Positions 42,851 to 55,870 of a stretch of DNA of 64,000 nt are shown piece by piece. The notes under the pieces were generated by a model that searched no databases, was not told the DNA's origin, and saw nothing but the letters and a program-made list of their open reading frames with translations. The DNA is from Aselliscus stoliczkanus (taxonomy: Eukaryota > Chordata > Mammalia > Chiroptera > Hipposideridae), in contig CM066727.1 of assembly GCA_033961575.1 (NCBI GenBank), forward strand, positions 119,338,434 to 119,402,433. The letters run 5' to 3'. Within the stretch, counting starts at the first letter, position 1. Every line of letters begins with the position of its first letter. Made by a program: the position numbers and the translations under genes.

Positions 42851-44495
42851 ATGAAAAAATTGATGACATGCAATCAGTGTTATACAGAAATAATTAAATT
42901 ATGAATCCCACCCATGATCTAGGCCCGTCCTGTTAGTTTCCAGATCATTTCCTAGGTGCTTCTTTGTTATGTATAATCCAGGTAATAGGGTAAAGTGCAA
43001 AGAAAATGAAAAAGAAAACAAAGAAGCTTAGTTACTATCCATAAAAGGGAACTGAAGCACAAGTGGACGGCTTTGGGTAAATTTTCCTGAAATAGAGGGA
43101 TACAATAAAGAACATATTTGGAGGGAAGCCAATGAAAAGCAAATAGAACTTGATGAAGAGGAAGCTGTCTCTAAACTCTAAAGTATATTTCAAGAAGCTT
43201 TGCTGTATTCTAAAAATATATCCCAACTTTAATATTTTATCAAAAGACTAAGAAAAGATTTAAATTTCCTTTGATTTTATTTTTCTGAAGATGGCTGTTT
43301 CTTTGAATGGGACTCAAAGACAGGAACTCATGAGGCCCCACCTAGCCTGAAGCAGCCCTCTTCCTTCTCCTTTCCTTCATCCATTTCATGGAAGAGTACT
43401 TCCTTTCACATTCTTCTTTCACATTCTCCTTAGGCCACAGGTTGTTTTTTTGTAATTTATGTTCTTCCTGAATGCCTCTCAGGTTATTCATTTTTATTTC
43501 TTTTCCATTACAAGGAGAAGCCTTTATAAGGAACAGAGCCCATGCAGAGTCTTGCCCAGGAAGGATTACATCCCCCAAGCCCTCCAGAAGGGCCCTTGGT
43601 ATCTCACCTGTACTCCGAGACTAACCTTTTCTTTTCACTGGGCATCTGGATGATATGAGCATTTCAAAGTCCCATACATCCTCCCCTCACCTCCCACCAC
43701 CAGCCAAATGATGAGCATATGACCCAAATGAATCCAGGATTTTGAATCCAAAACATAATGACACACAGTTGGAAGATGGCTGAGGCTGTCATTTTGCTGG
43801 TAACCTCCAAAATGTACTATTGCAGGAATTCCTGGTATGGAGATCCCTGGAGCTGCCCTAGTCTGGTTCTTTCTAAGCCTGTTTTTTTCCTTCAGTCTGT
43901 ATTTTCTTGTATCACTCTAATCAGCTCTTTATTGCTTGAGTTAGCCAGAATCTGTTTCTGTTGTTTGCAAGCAAAGGACCTTAACTGAGACAAGTGACAA
44001 CATAAAAATGACAACTGAGTGCTGTGCCAGATTCCTTTGAGTTGGACCTGCTTGTGCTGGTGTAGGCTGTGTGATGACTCAGTGCTTCCAAAATTTTCTC
44101 AACTTATTCTGCTGTGAAACGTCGTATATTACAGTGGACAATATGCTGAGACATCACTTGTTCTTCACTTAGTGCAAAAACACTATTTATGTTTTAAGTC
44201 CACACTAGTTCTTACGACTCTCTGTGTCAAGTAGTGGTACTTGACACTAGAAGAAATCACTTGGATCCGCAGAGTAAATAACATCTCTTAGTTACAAAGT
44301 GGCCATTCAGATGATCTAGAATATGTTCATATACGTTTTTTGGCATTATTATTGAAATGAAAGCACATAACTTAAAAAGTTAAAAAGTCAGTTGTGAGAA
44401 ACATGACTGAATGCTGTATTTCACAGGCTTCATCATTCTCCCTGATACCTAGGGATCAAGTTCAGCCTTGACAATTGTGCAGTTAAGTGCCCTGA
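42851..44495. other. unassigned non-coding sequence
   Basis: No gene or repeat recognised in 1.6 kb. Open frames at 43342-43988 are short and without domains. Confidence 0.45.
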
Positions 44496-44605
44496 GCTTA
44501 AAAAAGCTCACATGCAAAGATGTGAACAGAAAATTCACAAAAGAAGAAGCACAAATGGTCAATAAGCTTAGGAAAATGTGTTCAATATCACTAAGATCAA
44601 AGATG
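44496..44605 (+). mobile_element. old L1 ORF2 fragment
   Basis: GATGTGAACAGAAAATTCAC, AAAGAAGAAGC and CTTAGGAAAATGTGTTCAATATCACTAAG equal the RHFSKED to HMKKCSS part of ORF2. It resumes after an interruption at about 45020. Confidence 0.65.
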
Positions 44606-45019
44606 TTTCATGTCAGTCATGATGGACTAGGTCATGTTACAGTAACACTCAACACTAAATCTCAGTGGCTAAACCAACAAGCGTTTATTTTTTGCTCATC
44701 TCTCTCATGGCTTAGCGGAAGGCTTTGTTCCCTGGAATTGATTAATAAATTATGGGACCCAGGCCATGTTCTGCAATATTGCTGGTAACCAATAGATGAA
44801 GTGCAAGAGAGCTCAGCAGAGTCTTATACTGGCAAAGGGATACTCAGCCCAGAGTGATGCATATCATTTCTGTTCACAGTTCAGAGACTAGAACAGGTCA
44901 CATGGCCCCACCTCACCCCAAAGGCCAGGAAATTCCATCCTACTATATGCTCAAGGGATGAAAAATCAAAAATATTTGGTGGGCAGCATTAACAACTGCA
45001 ACATGGAATCAAAACAATA
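44606..45019 (+). mobile_element. ancient repeat inserted in L1
   Basis: ACTAAATCTCAGTGGCTAAACC, a GTTTATTTTTTGCTCATC stretch, TGGGACCCAGGCCATG, and near the end AGAACAGGTCACATGGCCCC, then AAATATTTGGTGGGCAGCA. This order is that of a common mammalian repeat I cannot name with certainty. L1 sequence lies on both sides. Confidence 0.5.
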
Positions 45020-45480
45020 ATAAACTATTAGTGTTCAGCTATCAGATTAGCAACTTTATAAAGAGATATAAAACCTGTCTCAGCAGATGTGTGGGAACAG
45101 GCTGTATTCCATATCGGGAATGATGTTTGTACATCATTTCTTGGGGTGGTTTGACAGTATAGACACACAGACACAAACACACACACTACATATACTTTAC
45201 TGAACAATTTCACCTCTAGGAATTTAACCTAAAAAGATATTCACAGTTGCAAAAAGATAGGTTTACAAAAGCATTCATTATAGCATTGCATATAAGTGGA
45301 AAATACAACATAAGTGCTACCCGTAAGTGCAGCAACCCATAAGTGCAACAGCAGAATAATGGCTGAACAGCTTATGTTACAACTGTTTGATTAAATAGTA
45401 TGAATCCATTAAAATTATGCTCTCAAAGAATTTATAACTAACTAATGCCTTTATTTTATAATGTTAAATGACAAAGCAGC
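45020..45480 (+). mobile_element. old L1 ORF2 end and 3' region
   Basis: Continues the 44496 fragment: a GGAATTTAACCTAAAAAGATATTC stretch and GCATTCATTATAGCATTGC are the LGIYP to ALFTIAK region. Decayed. Confidence 0.6.
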
Positions 45481-46265
45481 CTATGCACATTCAGTATAAC
45501 TTCTCACTGCTCTCTACAAGTGGAAAAATCACCTCAGAGTTCTTGTCTCTCCTTCAATGATCCCAGCTCCTTTAGCAGAGCCTGCGTATCTACTAATACT
45601 ATTAGGGACCCCAACCAGGGCTGTCTTCCTGTGGGGGACCCCTATGCTATTTTGTAGCTCAACTGTTCAGCATCTATAGAAACTATGCTGGGAGCAGATG
45701 GTGGGTGTTAGAGTAGCTTCCATTTTCCTGGAGGCTCATTTATGCCCAGAACTGGGAAGAGGTGGAAGTACTGGCTCCATTCCCAGAGTCCTTCTTATGG
45801 TTGAGTTTTTATTCCCAAAAAACCACTCCCTGCTCTGTATGGATTAGCAGGGCACCCTGATCTTATCACTTGGGTCCTTCCTCCTTCCCTCCCTCCCTCC
45901 CTTTAATCCTTCCTTCTTCCTTCCTTCCTTCCTTCTTATTTCCTTGAAAGAAACATTTACTGAGTAGTTTTAAGTTTTGGGCACTGTGCCCAGTACTGGA
46001 AACACCACAATGAACAAAATACTGTCTCTGTCCCCGTGGAGCATTCTATCTGTCCATTGGGGAAAAGAAAGAAAAGAAGTAATTGCAATGCATTCCTGTG
46101 GTAGGCACCTCTAAGATGGCCCAATGACCCCTGCCTCCTGATATTCACGCCCACGTGTAACCCCCTCTTCTGAATGTGAGCTAGACTTGTGACTTGCTTC
46201 TAACAGATAGAATATGGTGGAGCAATGGGATGTCTTGTGAGGTCAGGTCATAAAAAGACTCTGGC
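45481..46265. other. unassigned with CT-rich microsatellite and ancient repeats
   Basis: 45877-45937 is (TCCC)n-(TTCC)n. 45945-46060 is a partial copy of the repeat at 31990. 46100-46260 (AAGATGGCCCAATGACCCC, AATATGGTGGAGCAATGGGATG) is an old LTR-like or DNA repeat that resumes after the SINE at 46738. Family uncertain. Confidence 0.45.
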
Positions 46266-46723
46266 GGGCAAACCGAGTGGTGTGTTGGTTAAGACCTGGC
46301 TTAGGGATGCCAGTGACTCCGGTTCAGATCCCACATGAGGGCCAGTTACACTGCCCTCTGCAGCTAAGATGGCGAACAATAGCTCCACCTGGAGCTGGGC
46401 TGCTGTGAGTCCCCGGGACCTCATAGCTGCAGCCCCTGCTGCAGTGGGCTGCCACAGGCTACAGTGAGTGGCCGGTAGCCAGGGTGAGTGGCTGGGAGCT
46501 GGTGTGAGCTGCCAAGGGCTGTTGTGAGCAGCCATCCAGAGGCCGGCGACCAATCTGCCTCACCCGAGAAGAGCTCAATGATGATACCAACATGGGCCAG
46601 TAAAGCAACGTCCTCCACAACTAGACTGAAGAACAAAAGGATAGCAAATTGTCTGTTCCCCTTCCCCGGTTTCCCAACACTATTCCCCTCCCCCAATTCC
46701 CTAATGGAATCTTTAAAAAAAAA
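46266..46723 (+). mobile_element. long tRNA-derived SINE with poly-A
   Basis: GGGCAAACCGAGTGG head, GATCCCACATGAGGGCCAG, repeated GCTGCTGTGAG or GAGCTGCC body, CAACGTCCTCCACAACTAG block, ending GGAATCTTT plus poly-A. A perfect 14-bp TSD AAAAAGACTCTGGC is at 46252-46265 and 46724-46737. Confidence 0.95.
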
Positions 46724-46737
46724 AAAAAGACTCTGGC

Positions 46738-46870
46738 TTCTGTCATGGACCCCCACCATCTCTCTCTCTCTCTCTTTGTCTCTCTCTTTCTGTCTTCCCT
46801 GGCTCTAGGAGAAGCAAGCTGCCTTGTGCTTCACCACAGTGTTAGAAAAAGTGTCATTTGTCAGAAATAG
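46738..46870 (+). repeat. CT-rich low-complexity run after the SINE
   Basis: CT dinucleotide-rich 46759-46792, part of the ancient repeat split by the SINE. Confidence 0.7.
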
Positions 46871-49070
46871 AAGGTAATTATAAAAATAGTCACAAAGAAA
46901 GCAAAACAATGCTGTTAAATCCTAACAAAACAAGATTGCCCACTGAAAGCTCAGAATCAAAGATATCCTTGCTCCCTCTCTCTGTCACTCTTAGGAAGAG
47001 AGGTGATAAACACTTAGTACTAAGCTGAAATTTTCTCTTTGAAGAATTAAGAATTTTAAAAGGAATCATGTAATTTTATTTTAGTTACTCTTGTTGTCCA
47101 TAGACTACTAAAATTCATCTCTTAATCATGAAGTACTTTAAAAACACTGCCCTAAACTAACCAGTCAAGATCCTCAGCCACACATAGGAGTCAGCACGTC
47201 TTAGCCAGGGACAGCTGTTTTTTAAAGCCAGACATAAGGCAGTGGTTCTGCACCTGGGCGCATGGCACAGTGGTGTCCCTTGAATTTTCATGGCAGGTTA
47301 CCCAATTTTGATCAATATATAAAACTGATTTTCCCTGTCCAACTGAGAATACACATCTTTGTGTATGTGTGACAGAAGGATCTGCACAATGAGCTTGCCA
47401 ATGTGTCCCCCACTTTCCATATTTAACAAATAGCATTTCTCTGTGAGAACAGTGAACTCAACACTTGTCAGGTTGATAGCCGCTCAAATTCTACATAGTA
47501 ATAAAGGATGGCCCAGTGCATTGTAAAATAATTCTAGAAGGGCTTTTCACTTTTCCAAACGTTGCTTTTTAAAAGCCGTAATTCACCTTTTAATAAAGCT
47601 TTTGAGCACAATGTCCAGACTTTTAGAATTCAAAAATGTACCTAATCCTCCCATTTTAGGATTGAGACCCTCAACCCTAAAGTATGAACAAGGTCATAAT
47701 TTAGAGGTCAGAGGCAGAATCCGTCCACAAGCAATCCGGTGAGATTTCAAAATTCTTGCAATAAGTGTTGTGCTTTTATGGGAACAAATACTTCTTCATG
47801 TTTCAGGTCAGGAGAGGAAGGTACAGGGTGACAGAAGTGTTTTTACTTCATCTCCACTGCAGAACTGGGCCATGTGTGGGTGCCTGGAGTGAGCTTGGCA
47901 GAAATCACTTGCTTCCTCATGCTGTTATGTTCCACAGAACTTTTTGTCCACATTACTTTCTTAGTGAATGGCCTGTTTTGTAAACTAAATGCCACGGTAG
48001 TGCTACATATCCAAATTAGAAGGAATCTACTGACCTAAAATATTAAAATTCATTGAGAGGTCAGACTTGATTCTTTTCTTGCATAAGTTTCAAAACAGAT
48101 ACTTGCCTAGCATTCCCCCAAATGATTTTAACTAAGTATCTAACTTGGATTGAAGTGTTTGAGTCCCTAACAGGAAAAAATAAAAAATAAAAACTAAGTC
48201 ATGAGATTGAATGGGAAGATCAAGTACCACTTCCACTCTTAAGAAAGATTTGTGACTCACCCATCACCATTTTCTGGTCTCTAAAAAGAGGCTTTCATAG
48301 GAGCAAAATAAGTTGCATTTGCTTAAAAGTTCAAGTCAATAACAATTATACTTAGTTGGGACATTAATAACTGGGGAAAAAGAAGAGACAGTCATACTCT
48401 AGCAGGTCAGGCTCAGGACATGCAGGACCTCAGTGGGTGGTCCGGGAGGAGGTGGTGGCTGGACCCAGGCTCAGGAACATAATATGGCTGTGGTTCTCAG
48501 CCACAGGACACTGGGTGATGGTCCAGGTGGGTGTTCAAAGGAGAGGGATAAATAATGCAATTATACCCAATGCTGGTATCTAAGGGGGTGCAGTTTACAG
48601 GTAAGACATGTCAGCAAAGGTTTCCATACACAGGTTATGCTTCAAGTTAGCAGGTGACTAATATTATGCTTACCAATAGTTCATCTTTTTAGAGTATAAC
48701 CTGAGCCAGCAACTTGAGGTCAGTTGAGTCTCCAGTTCCCCAGAAGAAGAATGGTGAGATTTGTCAGTGCTCCAGCAGAGCAGAACTGGGCTCTGTTTCT
48801 CAGAGAAATTGAAGCAGAAGTTCAATCACATAAACTAGACCCTTACAGTGCGATTTAGGGGAGTGTTATAACTCAATGAACCCACCACAGGCATTACAGA
48901 CACCAGTCAACAGAACAATTTCCAGAACCCACCCACTTGTAAAGGTGGGCCTTGGTGATGCCAATTTAGAAGGTAGGAACTGACATTAGTGTCAGGAAAC
49001 CAAGCAACTCTGCCATGGCCAGCAGGGTCAGCAATACTCATTGAGGGCGTGCTCTGGAGAGGGCCTTGTA
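46871..49070. other. unassigned; possible old LTR near 48400-48980
   Basis: 48400-48980 has LTR-like G-rich and ACAGG words without clear ends. No genes. Confidence 0.35.
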
Positions 49071-49300
49071 CTACGTTTTATGGAAAGGAAGTATAAAAGA
49101 ATTTATGGAATCCCAAATGCCCAATACACAAATGAAAGATTCCCAACCTCATGGTAATCAGGGAAATGCAAGTTAAAATCACAGTTGGTACCATTTCATA
49201 TCCATGAGGTATATGTAAGAATGTTACTGCAGCATTGATTAAAAAAAATAAAGTTACCTTAATATTCATCAATCATTGGATATTTAATATAGTAACAAAT
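49071..49300 (+). mobile_element. old L1 ORF2 fragment
   Basis: A CCTCATGGTAATCAGGGAAATGC stretch then AAGTTAAAATCACAGTTGGTACC equal the L1 [12 protein letters not shown] region of ORF2; later AATATTCATCAATCATTGG. Decayed. Confidence 0.65.
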
Positions 49301-50386
49301 ATTTATGGTAATTCAAATTTTGTATTATATTCTGCAATGGAATGCTATAAAAACGCTATAGAGCAGTGAGCTAGTAGAGAAAATTGAAGGCACATTCATG
49401 AAATATGTAAATAATGTACTTTTAGAGCAAAGCAAGATTAAGTTACAGAGTATTTCTAAATACCTAAGTTAATTCAGAAAAGTATTTTGTTCCTATTTCT
49501 AACATAATTCTCGAGTTTATATTGCATATTTTTATTTAGGTGCCCAGTAGCCTGATATAACAGTGTTTTGAAGGCAAAAACTAAGCAGAATGCTTTAACA
49601 GAGTAGGTGCTCACTCATGTTAGTTGAATGAATTAGTAAGTGAATGAAGAGTTAAAGACACAATTGTTTCAGCTGCTTCACTGTCATCATTTGGACCAAG
49701 GTCAAAGCCATCATTGTTAATCCTTGTCACCTGCTTCTCCTCCTGTGTATCCTGGGTTTTTTCTGGAACCCCTGACCTTCCTTCCTTGTCGACTTGTTGG
49801 ACCAGTCAGGGCAAACTGGAAGACAGATGATCTGTCCCCATAGCTCACTCTCCACCCACACAATTGATCTCAGCTTGGACAGTTTCAGATAGACACAATC
49901 AGATGTTTTTGAGGTGACCTTGAGAATAGACAGTGTTTTCTTCTATGATATGTGTTTGTGTATGTGTGTGTGTTCTCACGTGCATGTGCATAAAATACCA
50001 GCATGGGCTGACTGTTGAACTTTCCCTCTATCATATCACCCCGAATTTTATGGACACTCCAAAGACTCAAACACAGAAAAGTAAATAAAACAAATGAAAG
50101 ATGAACACTGTGGCTTTTCTGAGAGCACTGTGATAGGCCTTTACTAGAAGAGGCGTTTCAGGGATATACCTAGAATAAACCCAAAGGGTAGCACATGCCA
50201 AGAAAGATGGAGGCTGTTAAAAATTCTAAAATCGATAATAACTAAAAGAATGTTCAAGATGTATTCGAAGCAGGAGAAACAAGAAAAGGGATAAACCCAC
50301 TGCCAAGGGAACATGATGCAGTGTTAACAGGTGGCAGAGAGAAAAACGCAAAAAGCTCATTACCATTTTGCTTTGATTTTCCAAAG
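49301..50386. other. unassigned non-coding sequence
   Basis: Nothing recognised apart from a short TG-rich run near 49950. Confidence 0.45.
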
Positions 50387-50632
50387 CAGTGTTTTCCAAA
50401 GTGGATTCCACAAAATATTAGTCCTCTAATAGGTTTTACAAGAAGAAGAGTTGCATGACCAGATACATTTGGGAAACACTGGAAAACCACATGGAATTCT
50501 TTATGTTCTTTAAAACCCAGAGAGAAGGGTGGAGTCTTTATTGCTGGTCAGACTTATGCTGCAATTGACACTTTTTATCTGAAAGTGTCTCATGGGACTA
50601 GTGTTCTATGGAACACATTTTGAAAAACACTC
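50387..50632. mobile_element. hAT-type MITE with long inverted ends
   Basis: The left end CAGTGTTTTCCAAAGTGGATTCC and the reverse-complemented right end AGAGTGTTTTTCAAAATGTG pair over about 36 bp, both reaching an ACTAGTCC or ATTAGTCC word. Flanks TTCCAAAG (50379-50386) and TTTAAAAG (50633-50640) match at 6 of 8 positions, the 8-bp target size of hAT elements. Confidence 0.7.
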
Positions 50633-51535
50633 TTTAAAAGCAAGGAGAATGGTCTTTAACAAAAATATGTAGAATAAATAGCGCAAAGACAAAACTTCAT
50701 TAGGAAACTACAGTTTTGCCTTTGAGGAAATGGGGGAGGGGGGTGGGGGTGGGGTGGAGAGAGAGAGAAACATTTTCAAGGATTTCAAATGTTTTTGCCC
50801 AGAAAGTACATTCCAACTACTACAATCCATTTTGAAAAGTAAAAGAAAATGTTAAAAATTCCATCAGGTTGGAAATGAGCAAGTAACATATCCAAAGATA
50901 GGTCTTAAAAATTTGAGACTAAAATATGATCACCATTTAGAGCTAAAATTGATTTTCATTCCATTATGATTCTTACAAGTGACAGAAACTGACACTGACA
51001 ATTTTAAGGAAAAAGTGAATGCAGCGGTGGGACTTTTATTGGGAAGAAAGATGGCAGACTAGGGAGTCAGGCTTGAAACCAGGGCAAGAACCAGGGAAGG
51101 GGTGGGCCCTAGATCCTGAAATACATATTATGTTCCTCAATTGCCATGGCTGAAGTGAAATCCCTCAAACCATTTTCTCCTTTATCAATTACTCTATTAT
51201 AGACACTTAAGTCCCAGGAGAGGGTGCAGCTTGGTTCTCATACCTGCCTCTTGACCAAGGGAGAGCTGGGTACCAAGAATGCTCACAATGGGAAGACATA
51301 TTACCTAAAAAAACACGGGGGGTTGATAGTGGAAAGTGCCTGAAAATCAACAAACTCCTATTATGTGTTTCCTAAGAATGAGGTATATTAAATTAATCTA
51401 ATTGCTTGAGGTTGGTAAAACTCTGAAATGTTATAGAACGGGATCTTTGATTCATTGTTTATATTTCATTCATCCATTTATTTGTAAACCTTCAATGTCC
51501 AGCAAGAAAAACAAGGCATCATGGTACACAAATCA
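50633..51535. other. unassigned with a G-rich quadruplex candidate
   Basis: 50731-50757 has five G runs of 4 to 6 bases. Otherwise nothing recognised. Confidence 0.5.
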
Positions 51536-51539
51536 ATCA

Positions 51540-51730
51540 CATTGGCCACTTGCTTAAAACTTTGAATGGTTTACACTTAGGATAAAATACAAAGTCTTTA
51601 ATGTGGCCTCTTAGGGCCCACAGCTTGTAGACCTCTGACCCCCTCCCATCCTTCTCCCCTTTCCGGTCCATTCCAGACCCAGGCTTCCCTCTTACTGGCG
51701 CCTCTAATGGCACTCTTCTCACTCAAGCCT
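51540..51730 (+). mobile_element. L2 LINE fragment
   Basis: CTTGCTTAAAACTTTGAATGG, TACACTTAGGATAAAATAC, AAAGTCTTTAATGTGGCC, GGGCCCACAGCTTG is the conserved order near the L2 ORF end. Confidence 0.7.
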
Positions 51731-53563
51731 GAGAAACCTGAATAGCTCCTAGTGATCGTGGGCCTCAACGTGAATGTTGGTTCCTCAGAGAAGGTTTGCT
51801 AAACCCTCAGTCCGATTCTTTCTCTTCTGTTATTCTGGCCCCTGGAGCTCTGGTTTCTTTATAACACAATTTGTAATCTCCTGTTCTTCCTATTCAATAA
51901 CAACTCCTTCCTCAGAAGATGGCACACCTCTAAAATCAAAAGACCACATCTATCATCTATTTTCTTCAATCCTAAATGATGTAATGTGTAACACAGTGTT
52001 GACACAAAAGAAATACTGTTCAATGAGGATTCAGAAATGAATATGAACTCTATATATGGAGTCTGTCTTCCAGGGACAAGAAATTATAAAAATTGAAACT
52101 GGACCAAAGTCGTTGTGCTTCCTGGTTTGAAAGGCCAAAAAAAAAAAATCAAAATGTCAGAGTGTGGAGTAAGGAAAAGCTTATTGATGGAGAAGGTGCT
52201 AACCAAAAAGATGGGAGACCTAGTGGTGCCTCAAACCCATCCTAAGAAACTACAGAGTTCAGTCTACTTTTCTGTCAAGGGAAGGGGAAATGGGAGTGGC
52301 AAGAGGTGATTAATGGCTGCAGTCAGCTGGGTCCCAGCAGGGGTCTGAGGAAGATTGTGAAACTTCTTTGTTCTTACTCTATTGACTCTAGCTGATGTAA
52401 GTTGGTCATGAGGTTCCTGCAACTCTTTGATGAACAATCACAAACAATCATAATTTTGGTACAGACTTCCCTTATCTCCTCAGGAATGCACTTTCTACTA
52501 AGGGGCTCTTTTTGTAAATTCAAGCAGCAAGCAGAATTCCTTTAATGATTAGCATGTCTATATGCAAGACTAAGCAGAAGCTGTTAACCTGAAGGCCATG
52601 GGAACAAAGCAGGCTTGAACAAGATGGAGTCAGAGAGGCCAAGCAGTTCACCCTGTTACATGATCACTGTGGGAAGTGCAGTACTAGAGGATTGGAGAAC
52701 GTACAACAGGAATACCTGAAGGGATAGGCAATTTCACAAGGTCTCCCTTCTTGTCCCTGTAGATTTCTCTAAGATGGTGAAATGAGGGGTGGATGATAAT
52801 ACCAGATAGCAAATGCAAAGAGGGAGGGAGAAGGGAGAGTGAAATTTGAGGGGTGCACCTTTAGATGAGTGACACAAGATTAGGGCTATGACCCCCTCTG
52901 CAGCATTTGTATCCAAGGCTTGGATGAAGACAGAAAGAATAGTTATGAAATCTGTGCATTACACAGATTGGAAAGAATGACTGATGTGCTGTCTTGTCCT
53001 GAAATTCTATTTCATCAGGTTTGCTTTAAACAGGCATACTACTTTGCATATTTTAAAGATGCACACTGTATTGCTTTCTCTTAATTAGTAGTGTCTTTGT
53101 AATTCAATTCAAATGACTTAGAAAATGGGGTTTCTAAGAGAAACAAATAAATGGCTTGATATTCTGGAATGTTAAATATGTTGCAAAGTTAATTCACGAT
53201 GCCAGAGTTGAAAACAAAAACATAAAAACCAAACGTTTAACATTCCTTTTTCAAACTCATGCTTTCAGCCTTTCAATTATTGCCGTAACATGATTTTTAT
53301 TAAATTCTTACTTCTCTTTCATTGGCAAAATTAGGCCTAAGTTCAATGTTTTATTAACACCATGAAAGGACGATTAGCAAATTTATGATTATTCAGTTGT
53401 TAAAATGAGGTAATAAAATCCGATTTCCCTTTTTTCCCTCCCCCCCTCTTTCTTTTCCTTCCTCCCCGCTTTCTTTCTTCCTTCCTTTTTTCCACAAACA
53501 TTTACTAAGATTCTAGTGCTAGCCTAGAGCTCTGTTAGGTGCACCTTATTTGAATATATATAA
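51731..53563. other. unassigned non-coding sequence
   Basis: CT-rich low complexity at 53424-53493. No genes; open frames are short and without motifs. Confidence 0.45.
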
Positions 53564-53565
53564 TA

Positions 53566-53721
53566 CAGTAAAATCTTGGGTTGCAAGTAACGTGGTTTGT
53601 GAGTGTTCTGCAAGATGAGCAAACATTTCAAATACGTTTTGACGTGGTAAACGAGAGATGTCTTGCAATACGAGTAGTTTGTTTCCGGAACGAATTATGT
53701 TAGCAAACCAAGATATTACTG
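53566..53721. mobile_element. TA-flanked palindromic MITE
   Basis: CAGTAAAATCTTGGGTTGC at the left; the right end reverse-complements to CAGTAATATCTTGGTTTGC. TA at 53564-53565 and 53722-53723. A Tigger or mariner type non-autonomous element; contains the GTTTCCGGAACGAATTATG word seen in such MITEs. Confidence 0.75.
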
Positions 53722-53723
53722 TA

Positions 53724-54587
53724 CTTGGATTCAGATTTTATTTAACCATCTATGTCTAGAGTAACTTTCACATGATTTAATTGGCTCAATTACAGTACTT
53801 ATCCAGAAACATCTTATATATTTTTAAACTCCTTATTTCAACACAATATGATACAACAGAGTTGATCTTTTTTACACATTCATCCATAAATACTGATTCA
53901 CCACCATGTAGTTCTTCATTAGTTTATCGTTAGGTCCTACTTTGGCTGAGAGCAAAATAAAAACGTATTCAGCTGAATCTTTAGTGAGTCAGTAAGCCTT
54001 CTTTTCATTTTCTAATTCTACTGGTAGTTAAGGCTGGACGAAGCAGTTTCCCACTCAGCAATTGTAATGAAGCCCATTAATTAAAAAACAGGCCATAACA
54101 CATCAATTAAAATGGTTATAGGTTATATCTAATATGGGGATCAAACAAGTACATAGTTCTGTGTATGACATATTAAACAAAACAGGGCACATTTAATTTA
54201 GCTGATCTATCACTGTAGACCTGCTTCCTTGTCTTCTGCTGTTTTTAGAAATGTTTTCTTTTTCTTGCTTTGTTGTTGTTGGTATTTAGTAGACCACCCA
54301 GGTCTTCATGAGTAAGGACAGAAGATAAGAATGTATTACCACTGTGCTTGATATTCACCAACATCCCTCTGACATGTGAACAATGTCCTGGAGAGTATTA
54401 TTTAAATTTGTGTTTCTCTTAATCATTTTAACAAAGTACAAATCATTTAAAAATAAACTAGGAAATTCTGTATGTTTAGCAGAATTACTTTATAAAATGA
54501 AGTCAAGACTTGTATGGATATAGATTGGGATTTTCCTGTTGATGAGAATTTAAGATACAGCCCCAGAGATGTAGATAAGGGTGAGAA
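53724..54587. other. unassigned AT-rich sequence
   Basis: Nothing recognised. Confidence 0.45.
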
Positions 54588-54601
54588 GCAACCTCACATT
54601 T

Positions 54602-54740
54602 TTTTTTTTTTTAAACAAGGTTCTTTTTTTTTTTTTTTTTTTTTTTTGAGGGCAGTGTCACTGGTTCTCACATGTGGGACCGAACTGGGGCCGCTGGCTT
54701 CCCAAGCCAGCGCTTAACTGCCACGCCACTCGGCCGGCCC
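54602..54740 (-). mobile_element. short head-only SINE, minus strand
   Basis: Two T runs at the left separated by AAACAAGGTTC, then GAGGGCAGTGTCAC... to CGGCCGGCCC at 54731-54740. Perfect 14-bp TSD GCAACCTCACATTT at 54588-54601 and 54741-54754. The split T run may reflect tail expansion or a second event. Confidence 0.95.
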
Positions 54741-54754
54741 GCAACCTCACATTT

Positions 54755-55870
54755 TAAAGAAGGGCCCTAAACACATGTACACAAGCCCTACTATGAGGCA
54801 GATATTGCGATCCACCAACAATCACTCCCAGCAGCCTCTAGTAAAAGAGACAGAGATTCATTTGGGCAAATGCATCTTTAGGGGGACCTCCCAAGAGGAA
54901 AGAGAACAGTGGCATTTCTTCCTTGTTCTGTGTGGCCCATTGCTCCTCCCACTGGAGCCAAGAAAAGGGAGATAGTGAGAGAACACTTTAGAATTGGGAG
55001 TGCTAGCCAGAAAGGGATGTGACTTTCATTCCATGGTCAGATGCTTGCTGAGCTGGAGGAATAGGTGTATGTGCCCTGTGCTACTACAGAAGTGGAAGAC
55101 AAGCCAATTTGGGGGAGAATTTACCAAGGGTCCCCCCCCTAGGGGGTGTAGAGAAATCTGCAGAACTAAAGGCTGTCTGGAGCTGCCCCTAGTGGCTGGG
55201 TGAGGACAGAAGGTTGCGAGTACACTTCTACCATTTGTCTAGGCAAATACACACTGTTTCCCATAGACTGAAGGTACACTGTAAAGACTGTCTACCAAAT
55301 GGAATGAAAAGAGAGGCCATGCTGCAGCTGTAATCGGAGAGAGGGAGAGAAGGGACATTTGAAATGGATGAGAAATTAAAGTTTAATTTAGACTGGACTG
55401 AAAATTTCCATAGCTAAAAATGAGACTCTTCTCACATCTGAGAGTGACCCCAACCAAAGGTAAAGGATTTGCTTGAAATGTCATTGGGAGCAAAGAAGGC
55501 AGATGTGCTTGCTTGAAGACAGGGGTGGGAGAAGAAAGAGCAGTTTATTAATTATGATCTCTGATTCAGCACATTTAATAAATCAGTTACACAGTTTATT
55601 TAAAAAGTAAGCAATTATACCACTTATGGAGTATTTCTGTCAAAAAATTATTTTTTGAATCTGAATTTAATCAAGTCTCAAACTAACTACCAGCATACAG
55701 GAAAGACAGAAGATGGAAGAACCTGTTAATGATATCAGGAGGATATTGTAAGCCAAATCCAGAATGCTAAAAATTCCACAGAACAAAGGTCCTTTTTTTC
55801 TTCAACAAACACATGAAATAAAGGGTGGGAGGTGGGAGGAAGAATTGCCAGAAGCTAAAAGAAACTCAAG
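54755..55870. other. unassigned non-coding sequence
   Basis: No gene or repeat recognised. Confidence 0.45.
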
